DNA of 64,000 nucleotides. It comes from JAYKGU01 sp035285585 (GTDB lineage: Bacteria > Cyanobacteriota > Cyanobacteriia > CAKZMO01). The stretch spans positions 65,725 to 129,724 of the forward strand of contig JAYKGU010000164.1 in NCBI GenBank assembly GCA_035285585.1, in the 5' to 3' direction. The notes under the pieces are model-generated. The model made no database searches and was not told the origin of the DNA. It saw nothing but the letters and a program-made list of their open reading frames with translations. Below, piece after piece: positions 9,410-18,646 of this stretch. A program made the translations under genes and the position numbers. Within the stretch, counting starts at the first letter, position 1. Every line of letters begins with the position of its first letter.

Positions 9410-10402
9410 ATGGAAGCCAGCGAATTATTGCAGCGATATGCGGACAAAGACATCAACTTTGCCGGGGAGAATCTGACCGGCATGAACCTGTCAGAAGCCG
9501 ACCTGATTGGCATTAATTTGAGCGGCGCAGACCTGCGCAATGCCTCCCTGGTGCTGAGCTATTTGAATCGGGCCACCCTGGACTATGCCCACCTGGTGGC
9601 TGCCAATCTGAGTGGGGCCAATCTCACCCAGGCCAGCCTGGTTCGCGCCGTGCTAAAAGACGCCAACCTGCATGGCGCATTGCTCCAGGGGGCTGACCTG
9701 CGAAGTACCGATCTGACGCTGGCAGATTTACTCGACGCCAATTTGATGGACGCAGACCTGCGCAACGCCGACCTCAGTGGAGCCAACCTCACGGGCGCTT
9801 GCCTGCGGGGGGCGAACCTGCGGGAGGAAAACCGCCGCTATAACGCCAACCTGCGGGGGGCCAACCTGCGGAAGGTGGACCTGCGGGGAGCAAACTTAAC
9901 GGGGGCAGATCTGGCCAGGGTGGATCTGCGGGGGGCGAATTTGAGCGAGGCGTGCCTGCGGGGGGCAGATCTGCAGGGGGCGGATTTAGGTGATGCGAAC
10001 CTGGTGGGGGCGTTTTTAACCGAGGCCGACCTGACCCAGGCATCCCTGCGCCATGCCAATTTGACCAACGCCAAGCTGGAGCGATCGCACCTGAGCGGAG
10101 CCGACCTGGCCACCGTCATCCTCATTGGCGCGATTTTACCCGACGCGGATCTGAGCAACGCTAACCTGGCCTGGGCAATTCTCACGGGGGCACAGCTTAA
10201 CCGCACAAATTTGAGCCGCGCCAATCTGCGTCAAACTAATTTGAAGGAAGCAAACCTGACGGACGCCTATCTGGCCCGCGCCGATTTAACGGATGCGGAT
10301 TTGACCGATGCCAGCCTGGTGCGAGCAGAGCTGAGCAGCACGACCCTGACCGGAGCCATCCTCGCGGGGGCCACCCTGCCCGATGGCAGCATCCATCCCT
10401 GA
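9410..10402 (+). CDS. Pentapeptide-repeat protein
   Basis: A 330-aa protein made almost entirely of A(D/N)LXX pentapeptides, which fold as a right-handed quadrilateral beta-helix. Repeats run from about residue 15 to the C-terminus (LSGADLRNASL, LRGANLTGADLARVDLRGAN). One break near residue 140 (REENRRYNANL) probably makes a loop. No other domain, signal peptide or membrane segment is visible. Such proteins are numerous in cyanobacteria and mostly uncharacterised; a few bacterial ones mimic DNA to protect gyrase, which cannot be inferred here. It may share a transcript with the triple-repeat gene upstream, and it converges on the CPBP gene. Confidence 0.88.
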   Translation: MEASELLQRYADKDINFAGENLTGMNLSEADLIGINLSGADLRNASLVLSYLNRATLDYAHLVAANLSGANLTQASLVRAVLKDANLHGALLQGADLRSTDLTLADLLDANLMDADLRNADLSGANLTGACLRGANLREENRRYNANLRGANLRKVDLRGANLTGADLARVDLRGANLSEACLRGADLQGADLGDANLVGAFLTEADLTQASLRHANLTNAKLERSHLSGADLATVILIGAILPDADLSNANLAWAILTGAQLNRTNLSRANLRQTNLKEANLTDAYLARADLTDADLTDASLVRAELSSTTLTGAILAGATLPDGSIHP

Positions 10403-10447
10403 CCCACCAGCCCCCGGTTCCCTCCCTCACGAGATGGAAGCTGCTCT

Positions 10448-11026
10448 TCAGGTGCGCACCTTCCACAGGCAGCTTGAAATCAGGTTAGTCGTCACATGGG
10501 CGGCGATGGGTACCAGCAGGCTGTGGGTTTCGACGGCACTGAAGCCCAGCAGCAAACCGATGATCGAGGCCCAAACGATGTAGGGCCACTGCTGTTTGCC
10601 GCTGAAGTGAAGGACGCCAAAGCAGAGGCTGGATATGACAATTCCCATCCAATTAAGGCCAATGGCGGGCAGCATCACGCCGCGAAACAGCAGTTCTTCG
10701 CTCATACCAGGAAGCAGCCCAAGCCAGATCAGGTCAATCCACAGCAGCGGCTTGAGCACCATCTCCAGATAATGCTCGGCGCTCTGGCGATAGGCGGGCC
10801 AAAGCTGGTAAATGACGCCACTCATGAGGGTGATGCCGACTCCCAGCCCCACGCCGATGAGCAGACGGGTTAGGCTCCAGTTAAGGGAAAGGAGCGTGGC
10901 CGGGTCAAACCACAGCCACACCTGCGATACCACCAGCAAGACAATGGCCGTCACCCCCATGGCCGATAGGATTTGAAAACGGGTAAGCGGCTCGGTGTCG
11001 GGATGGGGGGAGAACGGTTGGGTCAC
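10448..11026 (-). CDS. CPBP family intramembrane metalloprotease
   Basis: A 192-aa membrane protein of the CPBP (Abi/CAAX protease) family. About five hydrophobic segments are visible. The catalytic motifs are present: E110-E111 in SEELLFRG, H140 in FGVLHF, and H177 followed by N181 in the last helix (AAHVTTNL). Family members cleave or process membrane-associated peptides and prenylated proteins; no substrate can be named. The GTG start at 11026 overlaps the stop of the upstream DUF3326 gene by four bases (GTGA), indicating translational coupling in a minus-strand operon. Confidence 0.87.
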   Translation of the reverse strand: MTQPFSPHPDTEPLTRFQILSAMGVTAIVLLVVSQVWLWFDPATLLSLNWSLTRLLIGVGLGVGITLMSGVIYQLWPAYRQSAEHYLEMVLKPLLWIDLIWLGLLPGMSEELLFRGVMLPAIGLNWMGIVISSLCFGVLHFSGKQQWPYIVWASIIGLLLGFSAVETHSLLVPIAAHVTTNLISSCLWKVRT

Positions 11027-12171
11027 AGTGGGGATGGCATAGAAGGGATAAAGCTGGAAGGGGGGCGATCGCCCTTAGCCCTGGACAAAGGAATATCGGG
11101 CAAGGGTTGCAGGGCCAGTACCTGAGGTCGCAGCGCATCGAGGGAAACGCCCGCCTTGAGGGCCACCAGTGCCCCCAACGCTTCCATATATGATTGTAGC
11201 CGCAGAGCCGGAATGCCCAATGCCTCTGGGGGGGTCTGCATAGTGGTGGTATTTTCTGCCACGGCGAGAATACGGGTACGGGTGGAAGCGAGGCTCAATA
11301 CGGCACTGCCGCCGCAGGCCGTTGCGGGCACCACCAGCGCATCGACCTGATCGGCCCAGAGGGCTGGCGCAGTGGAGCGGCAATCAGGATTGGTGACAAA
11401 CTGGGGCGCACGGCTGAGGCCCACCAGGACGCAGGGCAGAAAGGTGTAGCCCAGTTCCTCCGCCGCCGTGCGGGGCGACACCTGCGGATCGACATCGAGG
11501 GGCGCAAGGGCCGGGGCATGGGCACAGGGAACGTGAAAGGTGCGGACAACCAGGTGGCTGATCACCGCCTCGGCTCCCGCCAAAGGATCGACCCCCTGTC
11601 CCTGGCGGTAGTGGTGGAAGTTCTCGCTGTCTTCGTCATCGGGGAAGCGGGCGACAACGGCGATCGCCTCGGCCCCCGCCTGGGTAATCAACCGCTCCGC
11701 CGCCCGCAGCAGACTATCCGGTCGTTGAATCGTACCCCAGGTAGCCCCCGATTTCGCCTGGGAAAGGCTCACTCCCAGGGGGGCATCGGTGACGACATAG
11801 TCGGCCAGCTCCAGCCCCAGGGTGGCACGGGCAGCATCGGCCACCTGGAGATGGCGCAGGCGCAGCTCTGGCTCAATCCCCCGATCCAGCAGCAGGCCAA
11901 CCCGATTTTGCCGCACGGGACGCAGCCCCCAGCGACCTGCCGCCACCTGATCCAGCCCGTACCCTTCCACGTAGAGGACGTTCTCCATGGGCCAGTAGAG
12001 CTGGGCACCGTTGAGGACGTTCGGATGGGTGATCAGACAGTCGGCAATTTGGGCGATCGCCCGCGCCATTGGCAACGCATCCCCCGCGTAGCCCCCCATA
12101 GCCGCACCAATGCCCGTGGGCACGATGAGCATCACGGTAAACGGTGAAGATTGTGAACGGATCGGGGACAT
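11023..12171 (-). CDS. DUF3326 family protein
   Basis: A protein of about 382 aa that I recognise as the cyanobacterial DUF3326 family (motifs LIVPTGIGAAMGGYAGDALP, CLITHPNVLNGA and a conserved CGGSAVLSLA stretch near residue 300). Its function is not established. The sequence is soluble, with glycine-rich loops and conserved Cys/His/Asp residues, as in an enzyme. ATG 12171 is chosen (MSPIRSQSSPFTVMLIV); a TTG two codons upstream and an internal ATG at MLIVPTG are alternatives. It lies nine bases after a small conserved gene and overlaps the CPBP protease gene downstream. Confidence 0.85.
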   Translation of the reverse strand: MSPIRSQSSPFTVMLIVPTGIGAAMGGYAGDALPMARAIAQIADCLITHPNVLNGAQLYWPMENVLYVEGYGLDQVAAGRWGLRPVRQNRVGLLLDRGIEPELRLRHLQVADAARATLGLELADYVVTDAPLGVSLSQAKSGATWGTIQRPDSLLRAAERLITQAGAEAIAVVARFPDDEDSENFHHYRQGQGVDPLAGAEAVISHLVVRTFHVPCAHAPALAPLDVDPQVSPRTAAEELGYTFLPCVLVGLSRAPQFVTNPDCRSTAPALWADQVDALVVPATACGGSAVLSLASTRTRILAVAENTTTMQTPPEALGIPALRLQSYMEALGALVALKAGVSLDALRPQVLALQPLPDIPLSRAKGDRPPSSFIPSMPSPL

Positions 12172-12180
12172 CAGCAATAA

Positions 12181-12420
12181 TCAAGAATGACCAGGGGTAA
12201 TGACCACGGCTTCGATTTGGGCAGTTTGGCGATCGCCATTCACCCCGGTAATCGACCAGCGCAGCGGCTCACCGATGGCGGTCAACTGGGCCTCAATAGC
12301 CTGCTGCAAATCTGACAGCGAAGCCGACAGGGCAACTTCGGTGGCTACGAACTGCAGCCCCCCCACGGGTTGGCCAGGGATTGTATCGGATGCGGGTACT
12401 CGTTGGTTTGCCTGTAACAT
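12181..12420 (-). CDS. Small conserved protein upstream of DUF3326
   Basis: A 79-aa soluble protein without a recognised domain. The central part (SASLSDLQQAIEAQLTAIGE) is a likely amphipathic helix and the C-terminal half (LRWSITGVNGDRQTAQIEAV) is beta-prone. The stop is nine bases from the DUF3326 start, so the two are very probably cotranscribed and may work together. Confidence 0.7.
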   Translation of the reverse strand: MLQANQRVPASDTIPGQPVGGLQFVATEVALSASLSDLQQAIEAQLTAIGEPLRWSITGVNGDRQTAQIEAVVITPGHS

Positions 12421-12534
12421 GGGCCATTTGACTGAGCGCTGGGTGCGCCTGACGGGCTGCCGAGCAGACAGACCCGGTTAGGCGAAAAATCCTGCAGGGC
12501 GAATAGCCATTTACCCCTGCCGTGGGTCTTGACT

Positions 12535-12855
12535 TTAAGAGGGTTGACCAAACTGGAGCTGGTAAACCGTTTCTTCTTTTTCAGTTTCAATTTTCAGGTT
12601 GGAGCGGGGGTAGGCACTGCACAGCAACACATAGCCATCGGCCTGAAGCTCAGTGCCAATGCCAGCGGCATCGCTCTGATCTACCTTGCCCTCGTGGATG
12701 AAGGCCGCGCAGGTGGTACAGACCCCGGCATTGCAGGAGAAGGGTAGCTCCAGCCCCTGGTCAAGGGCGACGCTGAGAATGGTGCGATCGCCCGGCACCT
12801 GAATGGAGTAGGTTTCGCCCTGATGCTGAATTTCAACTGTGTACAAATCCGCCAT
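12535..12855 (-). CDS. Plant-type [2Fe-2S] ferredoxin
   Basis: A 106-aa electron carrier. The four cluster ligands are C41, C46 and C49 (CNAGVCTTC) and C79 (LLCSAYP), the classic plant/cyanobacterial spacing. Photosynthetic PetF usually has 96-98 aa and ends soon after the last strand; this protein carries about ten extra C-terminal residues (ETVYQLQFGQPS), and residues near the cluster differ from PetF (CNAGVCTTCAAFI). It is therefore more likely one of the specialised minor ferredoxins than the main photosystem I acceptor. It lies between the DUF3326 operon and a GntR regulator, all on the minus strand, with gaps of 81-114 bp that permit separate promoters. Confidence 0.9.
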   Translation of the reverse strand: MADLYTVEIQHQGETYSIQVPGDRTILSVALDQGLELPFSCNAGVCTTCAAFIHEGKVDQSDAAGIGTELQADGYVLLCSAYPRSNLKIETEKEETVYQLQFGQPS

Positions 12856-12936
12856 AGATGCTTGAAGGAGCCTCCATCAACAATCGGTCAGAGATTTTGC
12901 AGTATCCTGCCGAAGACACCGAGGCCCATTCTAGCG

Positions 12937-13920
12937 CTACTCCAGCCCCAATTCGCGCTTCAGCAGGCTAATTGACTTGGAGCCGATGTAATTTTCGCAG
13001 CAAATCACTTGAGGGGCGCGGATCAGGTCTTCTCGGGCTGCCTGGATGGCGTCCTTCACCCGCTGGAAGCTGGCCTGGTCGCAGATGATGGTTTGGGCGG
13101 CCCGCACGATGGCGTTGACCTTGTAGGGGTCATCCAGCTTGGCCGTGAGTACCAGCAGGTCTTCCCCCTTGAGGCTGTGGACGATCACCTCGGCGGCCCG
13201 AAGAATGCCGGAGCTGAGGCTCACCAGGCCAATGGAGCTGCCCCGCGGCAGCTTATGAATAATTTGCAGCTCGTTGCTGTAGTCGTAGATATCTACCGGA
13301 ATCACCCGCACCGACTTGGGAGCGGCCACCGCCTCCGCTTCGCCAATAAAGTAGCGGGTGGTGACCACGGTACCGCCCCGTGCCTGATCCAGCACATCGC
13401 TCAACTCCTCCAGGGGAACAAGCTGCACCGGGATTCGCAGGGACTGTTCCAGCTCCTGGGTGATCAGCTCACCCGCGCCGATGTCTACTTGGGGAGCCGT
13501 CACCAGCACCCGTGCGCCACACCGCAGCCGCCAGTCAATTTCTGAGAGAAACAGCTCCCGTGCCTGACTCAGGGAGCAGCCCTGATTGAGGAGATCGTCC
13601 AGGCTCTTTTGCACCAGCTTGTGGGCTTCTGGGAATTTCTCGAACAGGGGCGAATGGGGCTTGGTGCCGCCCTCATCCCCCTGGCTGCGGACGTAGATGC
13701 CTGCCCCCGCCCGCGCGTCTACGATGCCCAAGTCTTCCAGTTGGCGGTAGACCTTGCTGATGGTGTTGCGGTGCAGCCCCGTTTGCATGGCGAGCTGGCG
13801 GGTGCTGGGTAGCCGATGCCCGGGTGGATACTGCCGTGAGGCGATCGCAAAGCGAATTTGATTAAACAGTTGGGTAGAGGCGGGAATTTCACTATCAGGT
13901 TGAATATGAAACTGAACCAT
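12937..13920 (-). CDS. GntR family transcriptional regulator
   Basis: A 327-aa DNA-binding protein. Residues 10-78 are a winged helix-turn-helix of GntR type (PPGHRLPSTRQLAMQTGLHR, then NTISKVYRQLEDLGIVDARA). The remaining 250 residues are a soluble alpha/beta domain that resembles neither the FadR/HutC effector domains nor a full MocR aminotransferase domain. Cyanobacteria carry a few such regulators, and at least one GntR protein of Synechocystis has been linked to photosystem stoichiometry; equivalence here is not shown. The 220-bp region to the divergent dienelactone hydrolase gene is the obvious place for an operator. Confidence 0.85.
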   Translation of the reverse strand: MVQFHIQPDSEIPASTQLFNQIRFAIASRQYPPGHRLPSTRQLAMQTGLHRNTISKVYRQLEDLGIVDARAGAGIYVRSQGDEGGTKPHSPLFEKFPEAHKLVQKSLDDLLNQGCSLSQARELFLSEIDWRLRCGARVLVTAPQVDIGAGELITQELEQSLRIPVQLVPLEELSDVLDQARGGTVVTTRYFIGEAEAVAAPKSVRVIPVDIYDYSNELQIIHKLPRGSSIGLVSLSSGILRAAEVIVHSLKGEDLLVLTAKLDDPYKVNAIVRAAQTIICDQASFQRVKDAIQAAREDLIRAPQVICCENYIGSKSISLLKRELGLE

Positions 13921-14139
13921 ATTGGACGGTCTCCAAAACGGTGGGGTATTAGATTAAGAATATTTGGAGCTTGGGCAGCCGATATCTTCTTATAAGGCTA
14001 CCGGCAATGAGGTGCAGGGAATTTCTCTCTAGTCTCCTATCCTACTCTGTTCTCCATCAATCGACACTCGCCACACTTGACGGCTGTAGGTTTCACCCAT
14101 CTGGCCTATACTGCCTGTGGAAGACAAATGGAGAAGGAT

Positions 14140-14901
14140 ATGGTTAACCCAACCAATCAGTCTGCAGCAATTCAAACCCAGTGGGTTGAACTGGCTGGCC
14201 CAGGCGTGGCGATCGCTGCTTACCAGGTCACTCCAACTGGAGAAGGCCGGTTTCCGGCAGTGGTGGTGCTTCAGGAAATTTTTGGGGTAAATGCCCACAT
14301 TCGCGATGTGGCTGAGCGGTTTGGCAAACTGGGCTACGTGGCGATCGCCCCCGCCCTCTATCAGCGCCAGGCCCCCGGCTTTGAGACGGGCTACACCCCT
14401 GACGACATCAAAATCGGGCGCGACTACAAGGCCAACACCAAGGCCAGCGAACTCCTGGGCGATATCCAGGCCGCCATTGATCACTTGAGGACACTGCCCA
14501 GCGTCATCCCAGACGCCATTGGCTGCATTGGCTTTTGCTTTGGCGGCCATGTGGCCTACCTGGCGGCGACCCTGGCCGACATTCGGGCAACGGCCTCCTT
14601 TTATGGGGCAGGTATCACCACCTGGTGTCCTGGGGACAACGAACCCACCGTCAACCGCACGGGCAACATCAGCGGCACCCTCTACGCCTTCTTTGGCATG
14701 GAAGACGCCAGCATCCCCGCTGACCAGGTGGATGAAATCGCCGCTGCGTTACAAACACATCAGATTTCCCATCAGGTTTTCCGTTATCCTGGTGCTGATC
14801 ACGGATTTTTCTGCGATCAGCGGAGCAGCTACAACCCAGACGCTGCCCATGATGCCTGGGAAAAGGTGCAGCAGCTATTTGAGGAGACGTTAAAGAGGTA
14901 G
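14140..14901 (+). CDS. Dienelactone hydrolase family protein
   Basis: An alpha/beta hydrolase of about 253 aa. The nucleophile motif GFCFGG carries cysteine, as in dienelactone hydrolases, and the catalytic histidine lies in GADHGF near the C-terminus, with the acid in the ASIPADQ region. Family enzymes hydrolyse lactones and esters; the natural substrate in cyanobacteria is unknown. ATG 14140 is preferred because GGAG lies six bases upstream; ATG 14128 (MEKDMV) is a close alternative. There is no signal peptide. It is transcribed divergently from the GntR regulator. Confidence 0.88.
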   Translation: MVNPTNQSAAIQTQWVELAGPGVAIAAYQVTPTGEGRFPAVVVLQEIFGVNAHIRDVAERFGKLGYVAIAPALYQRQAPGFETGYTPDDIKIGRDYKANTKASELLGDIQAAIDHLRTLPSVIPDAIGCIGFCFGGHVAYLAATLADIRATASFYGAGITTWCPGDNEPTVNRTGNISGTLYAFFGMEDASIPADQVDEIAAALQTHQISHQVFRYPGADHGFFCDQRSSYNPDAAHDAWEKVQQLFEETLKR

Positions 14902-15046
14902 CCGCTGCTAGAAACCGATCCGCAAACCCGCCAGGGGGTTGGCTCCTCAACATGCTGGTGAGTTTTCGGAGATGGCTCTATGGTTGCTCCCTTCCGCCTC
15001 AGCTTCAGAGTACTTAATGCTCAAAGCTCAAAGAATTGATTATATT

Positions 15047-15058
15047 GGGAACGTTCCC
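15047..15058. promoter_or_regulatory. Perfect 12-bp palindrome upstream of S1-protein gene
   Basis: GGGAACGTTCCC lies 95 bp before the start of the S1-domain gene and just after an AT-rich TATATT stretch. Position and symmetry fit an operator or transcription-start region; no binding protein can be named. Confidence 0.3.
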
Positions 15059-15153
15059 ACCACCGCTGGACCCTTCGCAGATAGCCTCGCAAGTTAATTC
15101 GCTTGTGACCTCAGCGCGGAACCCAGGACAAGATTCGTTTCCAGGAGGTCGGT

Positions 15154-16035
15154 TTGTCCTTTTCGTCCGAAGATTTTGCGAAAGCGCTCGAACAGCATGA
15201 CTACACCTTCGAGCGAGGGCAGGTTGTGCGTGGCAAAGTCGATAGTCACGAAGCTGATGGGGTTTATATCGATATCGGCGGCAAGGCCACGGCCTATCTC
15301 CCGAAAGATGAAGCGTCCCTCCGGCACAGTGCAGACCTATCGGAGATTTTGCCAGTCGGGGAAGAGCGGGAATTTTTGATCATTCGCGAGCAAAATTCGG
15401 ATGGCCAGGTAACCCTCTCCATTCGCCAGCTTGAGATTAAGCAGCTCTGGCAGCAGTTTGAAGGCATGCGGGAAACGGGGGAATCCCTGGATGTGCGGGT
15501 GAGCGGGGTGAATAAGGGCGGGGTGACGGTAGATGCCTACGGGCTGCGGGGGTTTGTGCCGCGATCGCACCTGGTTGAGCGAATGGATTTAGACGGGTTG
15601 GTGGGCAGGCTGCTCACGGTTTGCCCCCTGGAAGTAGATCAGGATCGGCGGCGGCTGGTGCTCTCCCAGCGGTTGGCGCGGCAGGCCGCCAGCCTCACCC
15701 AGCTCGAAGTCGGCCAGCTCGTGGATGGCAAGGTATCAGGCATTAAGCCGTTTGGGGTGTTTGTCGATTTTGAAGGAGTGACCGGGTTGCTCCACATCAA
15801 CCAGGTCAGCAAAAACTTCGTCTCATCCCTGGACACTCTATTCGAAACCGGGCAGCCGGTGAAGGCGATGATCATTGCCCTCGACGAAGTGAAGCGGCGG
15901 GTGTCCCTCTCCACCAAAGTGCTGGAAAACTACCCTGGCGAGATGCTGGAGAATAAAGAGGCCGTGATGGCAGAGGCGGCAGATCGAGCCACCAAAGCCC
16001 GCAATGCCCTGCAAAAGTCAGACGAACCGGAATAG
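15154..16035 (+). CDS. S1 RNA-binding domain protein, ribosomal protein S1-like
   Basis: A 293-aa protein with three S1 (OB-fold) domains at about residues 20-90, 105-175 and 190-260; the third is the most canonical (GQLVDGKVSGIKPFGVFVDF). Cyanobacteria have a main S1 (Rps1A) and a shorter second form (Rps1B/Nbp1); the length and degenerate first domains fit the second form. It probably binds mRNA or other single-stranded nucleic acid. The start is TTG at 15154, supported by AGGAGGT five bases upstream. The charged C-terminal tail is likely disordered. Confidence 0.85.
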   Translation: MSFSSEDFAKALEQHDYTFERGQVVRGKVDSHEADGVYIDIGGKATAYLPKDEASLRHSADLSEILPVGEEREFLIIREQNSDGQVTLSIRQLEIKQLWQQFEGMRETGESLDVRVSGVNKGGVTVDAYGLRGFVPRSHLVERMDLDGLVGRLLTVCPLEVDQDRRRLVLSQRLARQAASLTQLEVGQLVDGKVSGIKPFGVFVDFEGVTGLLHINQVSKNFVSSLDTLFETGQPVKAMIIALDEVKRRVSLSTKVLENYPGEMLENKEAVMAEAADRATKARNALQKSDEPE

Positions 16036-16226
16036 GCACGAGTCGGAATAGACCCGAACTGGAAAAGCCCCGAACCGGGAAAGCCCCAATCATCCGCAGA
16101 CACAATTTTCATTGTGTGAGATATTACGGAGGCAGGGAAGACTGATCTCAACAGGTCTGCCCCACGGTTCGTGACAATTAGCGGAATGACCGATAGCCTT
16201 AGCGTTGACGAAGCAAGGAGCAATTC

Positions 16227-17708
16227 ATGCAAGTTCAGACGCCCGACTGGGTCAAACACGCCGTGTTTTACCAAATTTTCCCCGACCGATTTGCGAGAAC
16301 CACGGCCCATCCCAAAACCATTCCCATGCAGGTTCCCCTGGAAGACTGGCACTCCCCGCCCACGCTGCAGGGGTACAAAGGCGGCGACCTGTGGGGGGTA
16401 GCAGAAAAGCTCGACTATCTCCAGGATTTGGGCATCAATGCCGTCTATTTCACCCCCATCTTCCAGTCGGCCAGCAACCATCGCTACCACACCCACGACT
16501 ATTACCAGGTTGATCCGCTACTGGGGGGCAACGACGCCCTTAAGGATCTGCTCCACGCCGCCCACCAGCGCAATATGAAGGTCGTCCTGGACGGGGTGTT
16601 TAACCATGCCAGCCGGGGGTTCTTCTACTTCAACGACATTTTAGAAAATGGGCCATTTTCCCCCTGGCTCGACTGGTTCACCATCGAAAAGTGGCCCCTC
16701 TCCGCCTACGACGGGGCGCTGCCGGCCAACTATGTGGGCTGGGTGGGCAACCGCGCCCTGCCCCAGTTCAACCACCGCAATCCCCAGGTGCGGGAATACA
16801 TCATGCAGGTGGCGGAATATTGGCTCAACATGGGCATCGATGGCTGGCGGCTGGATGTGCCCTTTGAGGTGAAGGTGCCTGATTTCTGGCAGGAGTTTCG
16901 CCAGCGGGTGAAAGCTGTTAATCCCGATGCCTACATCGTGGGTGAGATTTGGGGCGATGCCCGGCAGTGGCTGGATGGCACCCAGTTTGACGGGGTGATG
17001 AACTACCTGTTTACCGGGCCGACCATTGCCTTTACGGCGGGCGATCGCGTCAAGTTGGAATACGTGGAAGGGCCAGAGTACTTCCCCTACCCGCCCCTCG
17101 ACGCCGCCGGTTATGCCGCTAAAATCGACGCCCTGCTCCAGCTCTATCCCTGGGAAATTCACCTGACCCAGTTAAACATTCTCTCCAGCCACGACACGGC
17201 CCGCATGTTCTCCGTGGTGGGCGGCGAATCGCCGGATGCCCCGGCGGTGGGGGAAGCTCGCAACAGCGCCAAGCTGGCCACCCTGCTGCAGATGACCTTC
17301 CCCGGTGCACCCAGCATTTACTATGGGGATGAAGTCGGCCTGCCGGGGGCGCTCGATCCCGACAGTCGGCGGGCGTTTCCCGACGAAGCCGACTGGGATC
17401 AGGATATGCTGCACTACCACAAGGATCTGATCGCCCTGCGCCATGCCCATGCGGCCCTGCGAACCGGAGCTTATCAGACTCTCCTGGCCGAGGGTATGAC
17501 TTACGTTTTTGCGCGATCGCTGCCGGAAGAGACGCTGATTGTGGCGGTGAATGCGGGCACCGAGTCCGCCACCGTGACCGTTGAGCTGAAGGACGCCCTG
17601 CCCTCCCGCCCCGATCGCCTGCTGTATGGCCCCGGAGACGCAGAGTGGCAGGGCGATCGCCTGGTGCTTACCATTCCTCGCCGTTCAGGTTTTGTCTTAG
17701 GAGCCTAA
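16227..17708 (+). CDS. GH13 alpha-amylase family glycosidase (neopullulanase/cyclomaltodextrinase-like)
   Basis: A 493-aa (beta/alpha)8-barrel enzyme that cleaves alpha-1,4/1,6-glucans. The catalytic residues are D210 (DGWRLDVPFE), E240 (VGEIWGDA) and D323 (SSHDTARM), with the conserved DGVFNHAS motif near residue 117. The opening YQIFPDRF and GGDLWG motifs resemble the neopullulanase/maltogenic amylase subfamily, although the usual N-terminal CBM34 domain is missing. There is no signal peptide, so it probably acts on cytosolic glycogen or maltodextrins. AAGGAG lies nine bases before ATG 16227. The K+ channel gene starts two bases after its stop. Confidence 0.9.
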   Translation: MQVQTPDWVKHAVFYQIFPDRFARTTAHPKTIPMQVPLEDWHSPPTLQGYKGGDLWGVAEKLDYLQDLGINAVYFTPIFQSASNHRYHTHDYYQVDPLLGGNDALKDLLHAAHQRNMKVVLDGVFNHASRGFFYFNDILENGPFSPWLDWFTIEKWPLSAYDGALPANYVGWVGNRALPQFNHRNPQVREYIMQVAEYWLNMGIDGWRLDVPFEVKVPDFWQEFRQRVKAVNPDAYIVGEIWGDARQWLDGTQFDGVMNYLFTGPTIAFTAGDRVKLEYVEGPEYFPYPPLDAAGYAAKIDALLQLYPWEIHLTQLNILSSHDTARMFSVVGGESPDAPAVGEARNSAKLATLLQMTFPGAPSIYYGDEVGLPGALDPDSRRAFPDEADWDQDMLHYHKDLIALRHAHAALRTGAYQTLLAEGMTYVFARSLPEETLIVAVNAGTESATVTVELKDALPSRPDRLLYGPGDAEWQGDRLVLTIPRRSGFVLGA

Positions 17709-17710
17709 GC

Positions 17711-18490
17711 TTGCTGCGTTCTCGACTGCGAACTGTTCTGGAGGGCGTTGAATATCCCATCGGGCGAGTTGCTAATCTGGCGATCGCCGCCCTGGTGCTG
17801 CTCTCCTCCGTCATTTTTGTAGCCACCACCTACCCCCTGCCGCCGCAGGTTCGCACCATTCTTGACGGAATCAACACCGCCATCCTGCTGATCTTTTCGG
17901 TGGAGTATCTGCTGCGGCTCTGGTGTGCTGAAGATCGGCAGCGCTATTTCCTCAGCCTCTATTCCCTGATTGATCTGGTGGCGATCGCCCCCTTTTTTCT
18001 GGGCCAGTTCGATGTCAGCTTTATTCTCATCTTTCGCTGGTTTCGCATCCTCCGTCTGCTGCGCTACATTGAGGGGCGCACTATCCTGGGCTATGTGAGC
18101 AGCGAAGACAGCGTCATTCTGGCGCGAATTTTGTTTACGCTGCTGACCATTGTATTCGTCTATTCGGGGCTGATTTACCAGGTGGAACACGCGGTCAATC
18201 CCCAGGCCTTTCGCACGCTGCTGGACGCCTTTTACTTCGCGGTGGCCACCATGACCACGGTGGGGTTTGGTGACATCACGCCCACCTCCGAGGTGGGCCG
18301 ACTGCTCACCATTCTCATGATTTGGACGGGGATCGCCCTGATTCCCTGGCAGGTGGGCGAGTTAATTAAGCAAATCCTCAAAACTGCCCGCAAGGTGGAA
18401 AAGCCCTGCCCCGGCTGTGGCACGGAGTTTCATGATGCCGACGCGGTGTTCTGCCGTGCCTGTGGTGCCGCCCTCACCGCTAAAGAATAA
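17711..18490 (+). CDS. Voltage-gated-type potassium channel with C-terminal zinc ribbon
   Basis: A 259-aa ion channel with six transmembrane helices. S4 is arginine-rich (FRWFRILRLLRYIEGR), and the pore helix and selectivity filter are clear (ATMTTVGFGDITP). The cytosolic C-terminus after S6 ends in a treble-clef or zinc-ribbon type motif (CPGCG, 17 residues, CRACG) instead of an RCK domain. The TTG start at 17711 is chosen because TAGGAG lies six bases upstream, inside the end of the glycosidase gene; an upstream in-frame start would overlap that gene by 60 bases. The two genes are surely cotranscribed, though no functional link is evident. Confidence 0.87.
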   Translation: MLRSRLRTVLEGVEYPIGRVANLAIAALVLLSSVIFVATTYPLPPQVRTILDGINTAILLIFSVEYLLRLWCAEDRQRYFLSLYSLIDLVAIAPFFLGQFDVSFILIFRWFRILRLLRYIEGRTILGYVSSEDSVILARILFTLLTIVFVYSGLIYQVEHAVNPQAFRTLLDAFYFAVATMTTVGFGDITPTSEVGRLLTILMIWTGIALIPWQVGELIKQILKTARKVEKPCPGCGTEFHDADAVFCRACGAALTAKE

Positions 18491-18540
18491 GCACTTTTTG
18501 GGAAAGGTTTTACCATTTGCCGGGGCCGCATAGCATTAGT

Positions 18541-18617
18541 CCGCAGATTGCGCAGATTTCGCAGATGAATAGCGTTCCTGCCGATTCCCAATCTGCGTCC
18601 ATCTGCGTCATCTGCGG
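18541..18617. repeat. REP-like inverted repeat
   Basis: CCGCAGATTGCGCAGAT at 18541-18557 is mirrored at 18601-18617 with two mismatches; each arm itself contains direct GCAGAT repeats. It sits between convergent genes and may serve as a bidirectional terminator. Confidence 0.6.
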
Positions 18618-18646
18618 ATAAGCAACACACCGCCACAGTCAAATCT

